A DNA stretch of 64,000 nt from Physella acuta (lineage: Eukaryota > Mollusca > Gastropoda > Physidae): the NCBI RefSeq assembly GCF_028476545.1, contig NW_026732540.1, positions 1 to 64,000 on the forward strand, in the 5' to 3' direction. Of this stretch, positions 23,270-48,469 are shown one piece after another. Position 1 is the first letter of the stretch. Each line of letters opens with the position of its first letter. The notes beneath the pieces are model-generated. The model was not told the origin of the DNA, made no database searches, and saw only the letters and a list, made by a program, of their open reading frames with translations. A program made the position numbers and the translations under genes.

Positions 23270-25864
23270 GTCTGATTCTGCAGGTGGTGGCCTTGACCTC
23301 CAGCTCCTGGGTGACAGTGGACCGGTACGTGGTGACCTACTGGAACCCTGTCCACAAGAAGCTCTACCGAGATGACGACCACATGCCACTGGGGACGGGG
23401 GCGGCCCACCGGTGGGAGCAGCTGGCCACAGCGGGGGTGTGGTCCGTGTGCTACAGCTTCCCGCACTTCCCCGACAACCACACGGCACCGTACTGTGCTC
23501 AGTTCAGTGAGGACTCGCATCAAGGTAGGCGACTTGACCACCACAAAGTAACGTAGGTAACCCCACCACCTCACACTAACGTAGGTAATTCGACCCCCCC
23601 CCCCCCAGAGAGAGAGAGATACACACACTAAAATAGGCCATTCGATCCCCCCACACACTATCGTAGGTACCCCACCACCACACACTAACGTAGGCAATTC
23701 GACCCACACACACTAATGTAGGGAACCCAACCCACACACACTACGTAGGCAACTCAAACACCACACATTGACGTTGGAAACTCTTGAACCTCACATTAGC
23801 GTAGGTAGCTAGGACACCTCACACTAACGTAGGCAACGCGACCACCTAACACTATCGTACTGTGCTAAGTTTTGTAAGGACTCGTATCAAGTTAGGCCAC
23901 TCGACCACCTACATGTCATGGTGGGGTGGTCACTTGTTTTATTGACCTCACCCATGTAAACAAAGTGCAGGTCAGCATTAAATGAAATGTTAGAATTGTA
24001 AGCAGTAGCGTAGCGAGGGGGGGGGGGGCGGGGGGGGGGACATATGTCCCCGGGCGCCGACCTTAGGGGGGGCGCCAAATTGAAAGTTTGATGGGGGGGT
24101 GCAAATGAAAAGTTCGAGGGGGGGGGGGGGTGCAAATCGAAAGTTTGAGGGGGGGGGTGCAAATGAAAAGTTCGAGGGGGGGGGGGGGTGCAAATCGAAA
24201 GTTTGAGGGGGGGGTGCAAATGAAAAGTTCGAGGGGGGGGGGGGTGCAAATCGAAAATTTGCTCTCGAGGGGGCGCCAAATTGGAAGTATGTCCCCGGGC
24301 GCCGGGAAGGGTCGCTACGCCTCTGATTGTAAGCAAGTCGTCAAGGGCTTCTATAATGTAAGAGCTGTATGTTGTTAAAGTACATGAAGGAGAGTTGCGG
24401 CTTAGTTGTAAACGGCGTATGAGTGTTGTGATTTAACTGTTGTAAGCCTGTGAAAGTAGTGTTTTTTAAAGGCTTTGGAGAGTTTTACGCTTGTTGTCAA
24501 TAGCCTGAGAGATTTGTTCTTCTGTTGACAAGGACCTATGTGATGTGAGGGTTGTAGTTGTATATCAATAATTATGGGGTTTTAAGTATGTATATCCTAC
24601 ATGATGCAGATTCGTGAAAAAAAAATGTGCGCTTGTTGATAAAACTAGTGTAAAAAAATATTCCAGCGTGTTGTGTGAATTAAAAAGTGATCACGAAACA
24701 CGTGTAATCAGCTGAGACTTATGTAATGAGAGCCTTTGTTCCCTAGACATATGGCTGTTGACCATCCAAGTCCTATCCACCCTGAGCCCCACCCTGTCCG
24801 CCCTGGGTCTTGTCATGTGTGTCTTGGCGCCCCTGTTCGGCTGCTGCTGCGGCTCGGGTCGTCTGGTGTGGATGGCGAGACGTCTGCTGGCGTGGAGTGG
24901 TGAGCGCTGCCATCCGTTGCATGCGTTCTTGTGACGTCACACACACACACGCACGAACACACACACGCACACAAACAAGCACACACACACAAACACGCAC
25001 ACACACATAAACACGGACAAACACACATACGCACACAAACACACACACATAAACAAGCATGCGCGCGCACACATGCATACACACACATACGCACACACAC
25101 ACGCATACCCACACATACACACAAGACTTTAAGACGTCTACCATGTCACAACGGGACGACATGGTCGAGGGGTAGAGCACACGACTGCCACCTCGGGTTG
25201 GTCGGTAAAACGTTCGTGAGTCCACCTAGTTGAGTCTAATGGGTACCTGAATAAAGTCTGGTATCCAGAGTTTCTTCCAGGCATCTCTACCGCCCTCCCC
25301 CCTTAACGAAATGGAATTTATATAGAAAATATATACTTTTAAGTGTCCGTCCGCCCCCACCCCCCGCAAAAATTCCGAAAATTTTAAGCCCCCCCCCCCC
25401 CTCCCCGGGGAAAAAGCCTGGAAGAAACACTGCTGGTATCACAGCTATGATTGGGTCTAAGGCTAGAGGGGGGGGGGGGGTAAAGGCCCGGTGGGTGGGG
25501 GGGGGGGGGGAATAATTTATGGGAGTGGGTAAAGTGCGAGATCCCATCAAAATAGAGTAGAATTATGATGAAGGCAGTGATAAAAGCAAAAACCAACCCT
25601 TCCAACTTTAAAAAAATTGTAACTTGTTAAAACAAAAACCAACTCTAAAGACCAACTCTTGCAGGTTTGTTGGGGCTGGTTGCTGTGACGTATTACCACG
25701 TGATGATGTCCAAGGAGTTTCTGGTCTATTACGACACAGGACGTTACGAAATGTTCAAATGTTGGGGGTTTCACGCCTACCTCGACGGGGCCCTCATCCA
25801 TCTCATGGTTTGTCTAATTTACAAAACGAACGAGAAAAATCTGAACACGATCCAGAAAATTTAA
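23270..25864 (+). CDS. Claudin/PMP22-superfamily tetraspan protein, copy A (5' exon not found)
   Basis: Exons 23270-23524, 24747-24899 and 25665-25864 (stop TAA) share phase-1 junctions and give about 200 residues. The first exon opens inside transmembrane helix 1 ([17 protein letters not shown]). Its extracellular loop carries the superfamily pattern W...GxWxxC...C, seen as [12 protein letters not shown] and YCAQF, plus an N-glycosylation site NHT. Exon 2 gives helix 2-3 sequence ([20 protein letters not shown]). Exon 3 gives helix 3-4 ([24 protein letters not shown]) and a short cytosolic end. Family members act as junction or channel-associated membrane proteins; the role here is unknown. 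The start codon lies on an upstream exon I could not place, because the open frame before 23270 has no ATG. A strong donor at 23043/23044 may belong to a leader exon but has the wrong phase. A polyA signal follows at 25930. Confidence 0.75.
23540..23915 (+). repeat. Degenerate array with exon-derived copy, intron of claudin-like A
   Basis: About ten units of ACACTAACGTAGGCAA plus TTCGACCAC lie between the true donor at 23524 and a degenerate copy of the exon end and donor at 23857-23915 (TACTGTGCTAAGTTTTGTAA, then CGTATCAAGTTAGGC). Confidence 0.8.
24003..24325. mobile_element. hAT MITE, family A, with internal tandem units
   Basis: The ends are CAGTAGCGTAGCGAGG and GGGTCGCTACGCCTCTG, with perfect target duplication ATTGTAAG (23995-24002, 24326-24333). 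Inside are about seven alternating units TGCAAATCGAAAGTTTGAG / TGCAAATGAAAAGTTCGAG joined by G-runs. Confidence 0.95.
24936..25125 (+). repeat. (CA)n-rich microsatellite just after exon 24747-24899
   Basis: Interrupted ACACAC/ACGCAC/AAACAC units begin 37 bases after the donor. Confidence 0.9.
25148..25257 (+). repeat. tRNA-derived SINE, second head type
   Basis: The head GACATGGTCGAGGGGTAGAGC differs from the main SINE head. A short GAGTCCACCTAG body follows and a MITE truncates it. Confidence 0.7.
25266..25432. mobile_element. hAT MITE, family B, in last intron of claudin-like A
   Basis: The ends are CAGAGTTTCTTCCAGG and CCTGGAAGAAACACTG, with perfect target duplication CTGGTATC (25258-25265, 25433-25440). 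Confidence 0.95.
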
Positions 25865-25929
25865 ATCTTCAGACATTTCGGCTGTTTGCTCTTAAATTTA
25901 ATTTCTTGCATGTGAAATTTCACTAACAC

Positions 25930-25935
25930 AATAAA
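25930..25935 (+). promoter_or_regulatory. PolyA signal of claudin-like A
   Basis: AATAAA lies 66 bases after the stop codon of copy A. Confidence 0.7.
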
Positions 25936-25960
25936 AACAAGAGTCTTTTGTATGTGAAAT

Positions 25961-25966
25961 TTTATT
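25961..25966 (-). promoter_or_regulatory. PolyA signal of claudin-like B
   Basis: AATAAA on the minus strand, 143 bases after the stop of copy B. Cleavage would fall near the plus-strand signal, so the two mRNA ends should overlap. Confidence 0.6.
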
Positions 25967-26108
25967 ATGGTTTATGTTTTCAACGCAAGCTGTTAAAATA
26001 AATTTTTCTGCCAGTTTAGTTTAGTCGTAACATGGGTCAAACAGATACGATGGGAGCAGGAGGTAACAAGGTTTTCCTAAGCGGACAAGGGAACACAAGT
26101 CGGGAACA

Positions 26109-28363
26109 TTATCTTACGCAGCCAAGAGAACACTGTTCTGGAACAACCCGCCATCCCAAGTAGACTGGTCTTTGTAGCCTGACGACAAACTGAAACCCCG
26201 CAGATACGGCTGCGATGATTGGACCAAGAAGAGCTCGGTAGAACGGCCAGCCAATCAAAGACAGTGTTGGGGTCTCGTGGTGAGGAAACAGGAAGTCGTT
26301 AGTCAGTGAGTGGTAGGTGAGGACAGCCGACAGCAGGCCAGCGGCACCTGGAGGAGGAAATAGAGTAAAAACTTGGGGCATCAGCAGTGTTTCTTCCAGA
26401 CTTTTTTTTCTCCGGGTGGGGGGGGGGGGGGAGGGGGCACTTGAAATTTTCGGGGGGGGGGGGGTAGACTTTCTTTGGAGGGGGGGTGGACACAGTTAAA
26501 AGTATATATTTTCTATATAAATTATATAAATTTCATTTTGTTCGGGGGGGGGGGGGGGGGAGCGGTAAAAAAATTTCGGGGGGGGGGGGGGGGCGAAAGC
26601 CTGGAAGAAACTCTGGGCACCAGGACGGAGAAGATCCATTTCCGGTTACTTTATTTTTATTGATTTAAAAAAAAACAATTACAAACTCCTGTAGGTAACA
26701 ATTTCTATCAAATATTGATGTCCCATCGGTTAATAAAACTGACTGATATAGCTATAGAAAATGTGTGTTTAACATACTAAACAATTTTTTATGCATTTAA
26801 AAGCTTGTTTTGTAAGGATTTTTATACTTGATCTATTTTTATCAGCGCAGCATTAAGACGCGAGTTGTGTTTTGTGAAATTTCGAATATATTGTAAAAAA
26901 AAACAGTTTTGTTTCATTAACTGCTGTATGAATACGGTACCGTAGTTGTCTTAGTGTGCTTTAACATATCGACTTTCTGGCGATGCTAAAAAGAAATTAT
27001 GTCCTCAGATAAGTATGGAACGTAGGTAGATCTATGCCCAATTGCCCTTTCTAGTCGAGTTGGCTATTAGAACATTTTAAAAAATTCCTTTCACATGGCC
27101 TCGAAATATAAAGCGATTGTGAAGTCAGCATATTGTTGCGCTAACTTTCCACAACCTTACACATGTATCCCCCCCCCCCTCAGAGCTGGATGGACTCACT
27201 GAAGTAAAAAAAAGGCGGCCATTGCCCGCTGTCACGCACCCCAAACTACCGACGACTACCGCAAAACCCCGACAAAAACCGTACCAGTCTACTCACCAGC
27301 TGACATGAAGAGGACCAATGAGAGCGCCCGACATTTTCTGGCGCCGACCAAGTTGGTGTAGGCGACAAGAACCACGCCCACCCCGCTCAGCATCAGGCTG
27401 TAGATGGTCAGGGTCTGGGCCAGGAATATCCAGGTCTCTGGAAGACATGCAAGGGGGTCGTTGATACACGGGTCATTTTGATACACGGGTCATTGGTACA
27501 TGGGTCGTTGATACACGGGTCATTAACACACGGGTCAGCGGCCTATGTCCCAGGAGGGACGACAGGCAAACCTAACCTAACCATGGGTTGGTACATGGGT
27601 CATTGATACACGGGTCAATGATGAAGGTCCGATTGATTTATAAAAAATTCAAACAACAGAGATCATGGTAACGCGTTAAAGTAAAAAGCTAGAGGAAAAT
27701 AAAATATTACAGATAATATTAATGATGTCTACATCACAAAATACGCACTATGAATGACGTCTACATCACAAAATACGCACTCTGAATCACCTCTACAGCA
27801 CAAAATACGCACTCTGAATCACGTCTACATCACAAAATACGCACTCTGAATCACATCTACAGAACAAAATACGCACTCTGAATCACATCTACAGCACAAA
27901 ATACGCACTCTGAATCACGTCTACATCACAAAATACGCACTCTGAATCACATCTATAGCACAAATACGCACTCTGAATCACGTCTATAGCACAAAATACA
28001 TAACGTGGATGACGTCTAAAACACAAAATACATAACCTGAATGACGTCTATGAATGACGTCTATAGCACACAACACCCACCCTAAATAACGTCTTCATCA
28101 CAAAATACCCACCCTGAATGACGTGTACATCACAAAATACCCACCTTGAATGACGTCATCATAAAACTGGGCACAGTATGGCGGGCTGTCCTCCACAATC
28201 TTGACGATAAAGCCGACCTCAGACGTGTAGCAGACGCCCCACAGGCCGGCCCGGACCACCTCGCGCTGCTCCTCACCCCCCACGGGACAGTCGGTGTAAC
28301 ATTTCTGACGTTTGAGCACCACCCACGCGTCGCTGGTCAGTGACGAGAGTTGCAGGAGAACCC
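26109..28363 (-). CDS. Claudin/PMP22-superfamily tetraspan protein, copy B, inverted paralogue (5' exon not found)
   Basis: Minus-strand exons 28145-28363, 27297-27437 and 26109-26347 (stop TAA) join with phase-1 introns exactly like copy A. The first exon reads VLLQLSSLTSDAWVVLK, aligning with [17 protein letters not shown] of copy A. Then comes AGLWGVCYTSEVGF and PPYCAQFYDDVIQ, again the W...GLWxxC...C pattern. Exon 2 has TWIFLAQTLTIYSLMLSGVG and exon 3 AAGLLSAVLTYHSL plus LGPIIAAVSAGFQFVV, giving four predicted helices. The C-terminal tail differs from copy A. The pair is tail to tail with 244 bases between stop codons. The intron after 28145 is a minisatellite whose unit resembles this exon's own end and donor. 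The leader exon was not found. Confidence 0.75.
26385..26615. mobile_element. hAT MITE, family B, in last intron of claudin-like B
   Basis: The ends are CAGTGTTTCTTCCAGAC and CCTGGAAGAAACTCTG. The target duplication is GGCATCAG / GGCACCAG. It lies 37 bases from the exon 26109-26347 acceptor. Confidence 0.9.
27470..27625. repeat. Short minisatellite, GGTACATGGGTCATTGATACAC type
   Basis: About eight units of 16-17 bp in an intron of claudin-like B, starting 33 bases beyond the exon 27297-27437 acceptor. Confidence 0.8.
27720..28150 (-). repeat. 32-bp minisatellite overlapping a splice donor, claudin-like B
   Basis: On the transcribed strand the unit is GACGTGATTCAGAGTGCGTA plus TTTTGTGATGTA, about 13 copies. 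The copy nearest the exon is the exon's own end, GACGTCATTCAAG, and its donor GTGGGTATTTTGTGATG. Confidence 0.9.
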
Positions 28364-29154
28364 CTGCGTGACGTCATAAAATTGTGCTCGGGTCAACTGA
28401 CGTCATGGGGAAGCTTGGTCGTGTTTGTGACGTAGTGGCGTGCGGGGTATACGCCATGTCAGTTTGTGACATATGTCATCACTACTACATCTGTCAGTAT
28501 GTGTGTGTGTGGGAGGGGGGGGGGGGGGGTAATGTGAGTGGGTTGAGGTGGTTGAGTCATTGGGGTTGTGGATCATGTAAGTATTATATAGTGATGGGAT
28601 GGTGTTTTATTATACTGTGATGTATGTAGTGGGGGTTGTGTTGTAGCTCATATTTAAAATAGGTCTATATTTTATACAACATTCCCTTTTATTTTTATGT
28701 TTTCAATATATTGTTGACATCAACATTGGTTGGATGAATGGGCTGACACCTCAGGCTAGCACGTTTATAATTATAAATAACGAAATTTGTATATTAGGGA
28801 CCTAGAAATATTTTTAAAGTATTAGTTACAGCGGTCTATGGAAAAATAATGGTATGTGGGGTAGTCGTGTGGGTAAAACATGAAGCAATTCGTGCTGGTA
28901 GAGAAGTGCAAGAGAATGTGGGAAGGGTTGGCTTGTGGGTTAGGGAAGGTTTCGTTTGTGGGTGGATTATGGGGGGGGGGGGGGCGGCGGGTGATTTATG
29001 GGGTGTGAAGTTGGTGTGTGGGGAATCATTGTGTGAGGGACTTAGAGGTGGGAAGGTGATCATTGAACTAGGTAGAAGAATTTACTACAATTGTGTCGGG
29101 CAGAACTGAGGTCGAAGAATTCTTTCGTGGTAGAAATGTCATTGTGAAATGGCT

Positions 29155-29605
29155 GTTGAGAGTCTTTTGTGAAATGACTCATGTAAATCAATGTCAAATG
29201 ACTGATGTAAGTCAATGTGGAATGACTCCTGTAAGTCAATGTGGAATGACTCCTGTAAGTCAATGTCAAATGACTCCTGTAAGCCTATGTCAAATGACTA
29301 CTGTAAGCCTATGTCAAATGACTCCTGTAAGCCTATGTCAAATGACTACTGTAAGCCTATGTCAAATGACTCCTGTAAGCCTATGTCAAATGACTACTGT
29401 AAGCCTATGTCAAATGACTACTGTAAGCCTATGTCAAATGACTACTGTAAGCCTATGTCAAATGACTCCTGTTAGTCAATGTGAAATGACTCATGTAAGC
29501 CTATGTCAAATGACTCCTATAAGTCTATATTAAATGACTACTGTAAGCCTATGTCATATGACTCCTGTAAGCTTATGTCAAATGACTCCTGTAAGCCTGG
29601 CTGTC
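29155..29605 (+). repeat. Minisatellite, 24-bp unit, about 18 copies
   Basis: The unit is AATGACTACTGTAAGCCTAT plus GTCA. The period keeps long frames open (MTTVSLCQ repeats). No splice or start evidence supports translation. Confidence 0.95.
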
Positions 29606-29974
29606 AATGTCAGAGGTGTATTTTGTCCCATGACACATCCCATTCCTCGTGCTGCTAATTTACTTACCATTCCTCGCGTCTTTGTCCCTCCTGACAACAT
29701 GACCGTAAATTGTGAGCTAAGAGTCTAATTATAAGCCACATAAAATTTACAACGCGCTTGTTTACAGCATGTAACGTCGATCGATAATCAAACACTAAAC
29801 GTAACAGTGGGGGTGGTGGGGGGGGGGGGGGTACAGCTATTATTGTATTGTCTGTGAACACAGGTAGGACATTGTAATTTTATCAAGCGTCTTTCACTGA
29901 ACAAGTGAAGTAAATATTCTTTATCTCCGGGCTCAGGCTATGAAAGGGGGGGGGGGGGGGGTGATACTGTTATT

Positions 29975-30125
29975 GGCACTATGCCCAGCAACCTTGACTT
30001 TCCTCGATTGAAATAAACTACCCTTCAGAGTTGGGTGGACTCGGGACGCCCTAGAGACACGAGTGCGTGAATCCAACTCGAGACTTTCGGTCAAGTGTTC
30101 GTGCGCGCTACCGTTTGACCTGTAT
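29975..30125 (-). repeat. tRNA-derived SINE fragment
   Basis: Reverse complement body: GGCACTATGCCCAGCAACC and ACTCGAGACTTTCGG. Confidence 0.7.
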
Positions 30126-30244
30126 GTGTGTATGAACCTCGTTATGACCTAATATTCGCATGTAAAAAATAATTCATCTCCCCCCCCCCCTTCCTAACTA
30201 GTCAGGTCATTATAAACGGTATTATCCATATCGGCTATCATCAC

Positions 30245-30470
30245 TATCATCGTCATCTTTTCCCGTTCGTGCCAAAGAAACATGAAATAGAGTTCATCTG
30301 TTTCAAAGACCTCGGCATATGAAGGGATAATGTGGTCAAAACTATGTTTTTTTTCCCCTAACGTGAGTTAAGTACTCATCAGAGCTGGGTGGACTTAGGC
30401 GCTTTCTACTGACAACCCGGATTCGAACTTGAGACTTTCGGGATAGCAGTCTAGCTCTCTACCACTATCA
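30245..30470 (-). repeat. tRNA-derived SINE, nearly full length
   Basis: Reverse complement of the family from tail (TTTCCCGTTCGTGCC) to head (CGAACTTGAGACTTTCGGG, then GTCTAGCTCTCTACCACT). Confidence 0.85.
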
Positions 30471-30639
30471 GTAGGTGATAATGTAACGGTGTTGGACAAC
30501 TGAATGTGGCCTCGCGGTGCTTTCAACACTTGATAATGTAATGCTATAGGGCAACTGAATATAGCATCCGCATAGTTGTGAGCCGCTTTTCAATAGGACT
30601 TTTATACGAACGATGCGCATCAAGGATAAACAACATTTA

Positions 30640-30905
30640 CGAAGAAGCCGGTCGACTCAAGAACCGGAATAAATAGGTAGACAAAGACCGGAACAGACCG
30701 GTAGACTCAAAGACCGGAACAAACCGGTAGACTCAAAGACCGGAACAAACCGGTTGACTCAAAGACCGGAACAAACCGGTTGACCCAAAGACCGGAACAA
30801 CCTGGTCGATGAAAAGTCTGGAAGAACCCGGTCGACGGAAAGACCGGAACAAACCGGCAGATTCAAAGACCGGAACAAGCCGGTCGACAAAAAGACTGGT
30901 TGAAT
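30640..30905 (+). repeat. Minisatellite, about 26-bp unit
   Basis: The unit is GACTCAAAGACCGGAACAAA plus CCGGTT, about ten copies with variants toward the ends. Confidence 0.9.
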
Positions 30906-31139
30906 GTGAACTCCGCGATAACGATCCTAACGATATAAAGACACTTTAACCTTTAATGAGGGTAAGGCTTTGCTTAGGATAATGCAACCTTAATGCTAGT
31001 ACGGTATGGGATGGCTATTCAATGCGTACCAAGTGATGGTGGGATCTGATAAAACCTGGACAAGACAAAGTGGAATCGCAGAGATTTTTATTTTTTTTTT
31101 TTGCCGGTTACGTTATTAGGGTCAGGATTAGCGTCAAGT

Positions 31140-31460
31140 TTAGGGGGGGGGGGGGTATTGTTTCAGGCGTAGTACTATGCAGTGGAGTTACAACGATTAT
31201 AGAGCCCGCATCTAAAGTACTAAAACTAGAGGCTATTTTGGTGTCACCCTATCTTCGAGGTGTCACCCCAATCTCAGATGGTGTCACCATGTGCCCAATG
31301 ATGTATACGACTTTAAGAAGTTATCAAATTAACTGTGAGAGGCAGACTTTATCATTAAAACTAGCTTGATTTCGATTTGGTGTCACCCTCTTAGATGGTG
31401 TTACACGTTGTGGTCCATACTACTTCCGCCCCCCCCCCCCCCGGATAGGGCGCTACTCGG
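31140..31460. mobile_element. Degenerate MITE with repeated GGTGTCACC motifs
   Basis: GGTGTCACCC recurs five times near a G-run and a C-run. The same motif occurs in MITE fragments at 18560, 39240, 47450, 51210 and 52230. Ends could not be fixed. Confidence 0.5.
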
Positions 31461-32249
31461 GCTATGTTTAGCTTTAGACCTTGGAATGCCCATCTATTTC
31501 AACTATCATTTAATAATTTCAAAGAAAAGATAGCGCTTGCTTACTAGAATCTAGATCTAGCTAGATTCTAGACCTAGAATCTAGTATCTATAAAATTAAA
31601 ATAAATCTAGATTCTAGATTTCTAGATCTAGAGTTCTAGAGTCTAGGTCTAAATAATAAATATTGGACGCTAGATTATAAATCTAGACTTTAACATCAAA
31701 ATAAATTACAAATTATTTGTTATTTAATAATAGCAGGCGTTTTTCATTTTACACAATTGAACTCGACTACTAACCTATAATATTCCCTACTGTAGACAAT
31801 AAAACGGCATTTGTGTACAAGCCACAAATCCTCATTTGGCCGGAAGTAATGGGATTTTTTAATTGTCATATCAACATCCGGCCTGTCGTGCATCTTCCAT
31901 TTCTTTTGATTCAATGTAACGATTTAAAAAGTACAACGTCTACTATAAACAACGAAAAAATAAACGCATTTTTTATGTTGCTTTTTTTCTGGAATTTAAA
32001 ACTCGACACATGAATGAATCTGTGATGGCAACACATTGAAATATAAAATTAATTTAATTTTCAATCCTATCGATTATTGATATACTTATCCTTTTTTCTT
32101 AAATTTATAAATAGTATAAAATCAACGGGAAATCATGGCCGTGCCAGTCATTTATTAGGTGAGCTGGTGAGTTGGAGCGTTGCTTGCAAATATTGTAGCA
32201 TACATTAGTAGCTGATAACTGTGAGATTATCGAGAAGTCCAACGTTTTA

Positions 32250-32480
32250 TGGGGGGTCGTCCATAAATGACGTCACACTCGTTGGAGGGAGAAGATTATT
32301 CGGCGGGGGCTCTGCCCCCCCCCCCCCCCCGAACGAGATGGGATTTATATAGTAAACATACACTTTTACTAGTGTCCGCCCCCCTCCCCCGAAAAATGTT
32401 GACCGCCCCCCGAAAATATCAAGTCCCCCCCCCCCCCCCCCCCCCTCGGAGAAAAAAAAGTCAAGAAAAAACACTGGTGT
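32250..32480. mobile_element. Compound MITE: Harbinger-like end plus hAT family B end
   Basis: It starts GGGGTCGTCCATAAATGACG like 17021 and ends AGTCAAGAAAAAACACTGG like family B. The opposite ends of both are missing. Confidence 0.65.
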
Positions 32481-32936
32481 CCATTCGGGCAAACGGCATT
32501 CGGGCTAATGTCTTTCGGGAATTTGTCGTAGACCCATTAAAAAGAAACCATAAAGTGGAAAGGAGATCTTAGAGATAGTTAAGTATGACAAGAATTCTTA
32601 TTTATACAGATCCAAGTGTTAAAAACAAAGAAAAATTAACAAATAGTAACCTACTTCATATCACCCCAGCCAAAGTCAACCCCCCCCCCCTTTTTTTTTA
32701 AATTTTATTTTACCAACCGAAATCTCTAGGACGTCAGCCCTTAACAAACCCAAGTGCTTGCAACCAGGAAGTGGTGTGTGTATCAGCCAGTGCCAGAGGT
32801 TCTCATTAAGTCTGCGAACACCAGGTTGTATGTCTATGATGTGACCTGTTGGGTGAAGTCTACAGGTGTAGTTGTATAATACAAGTGTGTAGTGTGGAAT
32901 ATTTTTCTGTGAATTTTAATGACGTAGTGTTACACG

Positions 32937-47346
<14,410 letters not shown>

Positions 47347-47439
47347 CAGGTGAATGGAATTCTGTGTAAAAAGTGAAATGGTGTTGCGATAGTATCTGCT
47401 AAAGATAAACTAATTTAATTTGTTATTACCTGTATATAG

Positions 47440-47660
47440 CGGCGTCACTATGTCGGGTATAACCTGGTGATGTCACCCCCTCCCATAAAAACAATTTTGC
47501 CTTGTAAGTTTGTTGCCACCCCACTCCCCCTATTTTATTATTTTAATTGGATACAACATTGTTTTGACGGTAAATTATGTTACTATTTTTCGATTTCGTG
47601 TCACCTCGTAATGGTATCACCCGGTGCGGACCTCACTACGTCCCCTCTTCTTGACGCTAC
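47440..47660. mobile_element. Degenerate GTGTCACCC-type MITE
   Basis: GGTGATGTCACCCCCTCCC, then GTATCACCCGGTGCGGACC. It shares ATTGGATACAACAT-GTTTTGA with 39330-39370. Confidence 0.5.
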
Positions 47661-47892
47661 AGCGTACATCTACTGCTAATTATTTTCAGTCAACAAAAAC
47701 ATCGTCAAAAAAACTGCCCTCTTATAAGCACAACAGATTATTCCAAATACAAATTTTTTTAAAGGTAAAAATGAATGCGAATGTTGTTCCTACGCTGAAG
47801 AATAATGTAGCATTATGTTTTTTTAGCATTATATTTACTTTGATCGTGGGTTTTCTTTTTAAAACGGCTAAATGCCATGTATCACTCTAGAC

Positions 47893-48075
47893 CAGGGGTC
47901 TCCAAACTACGGCCCGCGGCCGGATGCAGCCCGCGAAGTCCTCTCAAATCGTTTGTTGGTGATTGCTGAGGAAGTATGCCCAGAAAAATCAAAGACATGC
48001 CTGGAAGAAACTGGCCCCCGCACTGAAATTTGATAGTTAATGCGGCCCTAGTACTGAAAAGTTTGGAGACCCCTG
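47893..48075. mobile_element. hAT MITE, CAGGGGTCTCCAAACT ends
   Basis: Inverted ends CAGGGGTCTCCAAACT / AGTTTGGAGACCCCTG and perfect target duplication CTCTAGAC (47885-47892, 48076-48083). The end type is widespread among animal hAT elements. Confidence 0.95.
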
Positions 48076-48469
48076 CTCTAGACTCTTGTCCATTAGGCTG
48101 ATTTTAAGGCTGATTGTTTTTAAACATCAAACAGAAAAATTTCACGCACTGGTTCAGATAAGCCTATACTCGCTTTACTAGACGACGCTTCACAATCACA
48201 AAGGGATCAATTATTTTTAATGCCACAGTCTTGGGGAGAGTTGTGGCTTAGTCTTCCGTAATGATGTAATACAAGTATACAAGGGGGAGGGGGGAGAGAG
48301 AATTTAATAAATGTGATGAAATATTTTGCTCTTTGTAAGAAAAAATATATTTGTTCTAAATACATATTAATTTAATAATTTATTACTGTCACTGTTCTGA
48401 TGTCTTGCGGAGGGAGGGAGGGGGATAAAATTGAGCTAGAATAATTTGACAGGTTATCGTGTTATATTT

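Larger units (their letters stand above)
28364..32936. other. Noncoding interval between claudin-like B and the receptor gene
   Basis: It holds the 24-bp and 26-bp arrays, two reverse SINEs, a GGTGTCACC-type MITE (31140-31460), a CTAGAT-rich patch and a compound MITE at 32250-32480. 28,600-29,150 and 31,700-32,240 show only unique AT-rich sequence. Confidence 0.55.

Noticed and set aside
23140-23270. Start of claudin-like A in the open frame before 23270
   Set aside because: The frame has no ATG, and a pyrimidine tract plus AG at 23268-23269 marks an acceptor.
25148-25215. Functional tRNA gene
   Set aside because: A and B box likeness is present but the cloverleaf stems do not form; it is a SINE head.
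24773-25233. Cysteine/valine- or histidine/threonine-rich frames near 25 kb
   Set aside because: They are CA microsatellite read in several frames and overlap a real exon on the plus strand.
29093-29533. 146-codon frame MTTVSLCQ repeats
   Set aside because: Translation of the 24-bp array only.
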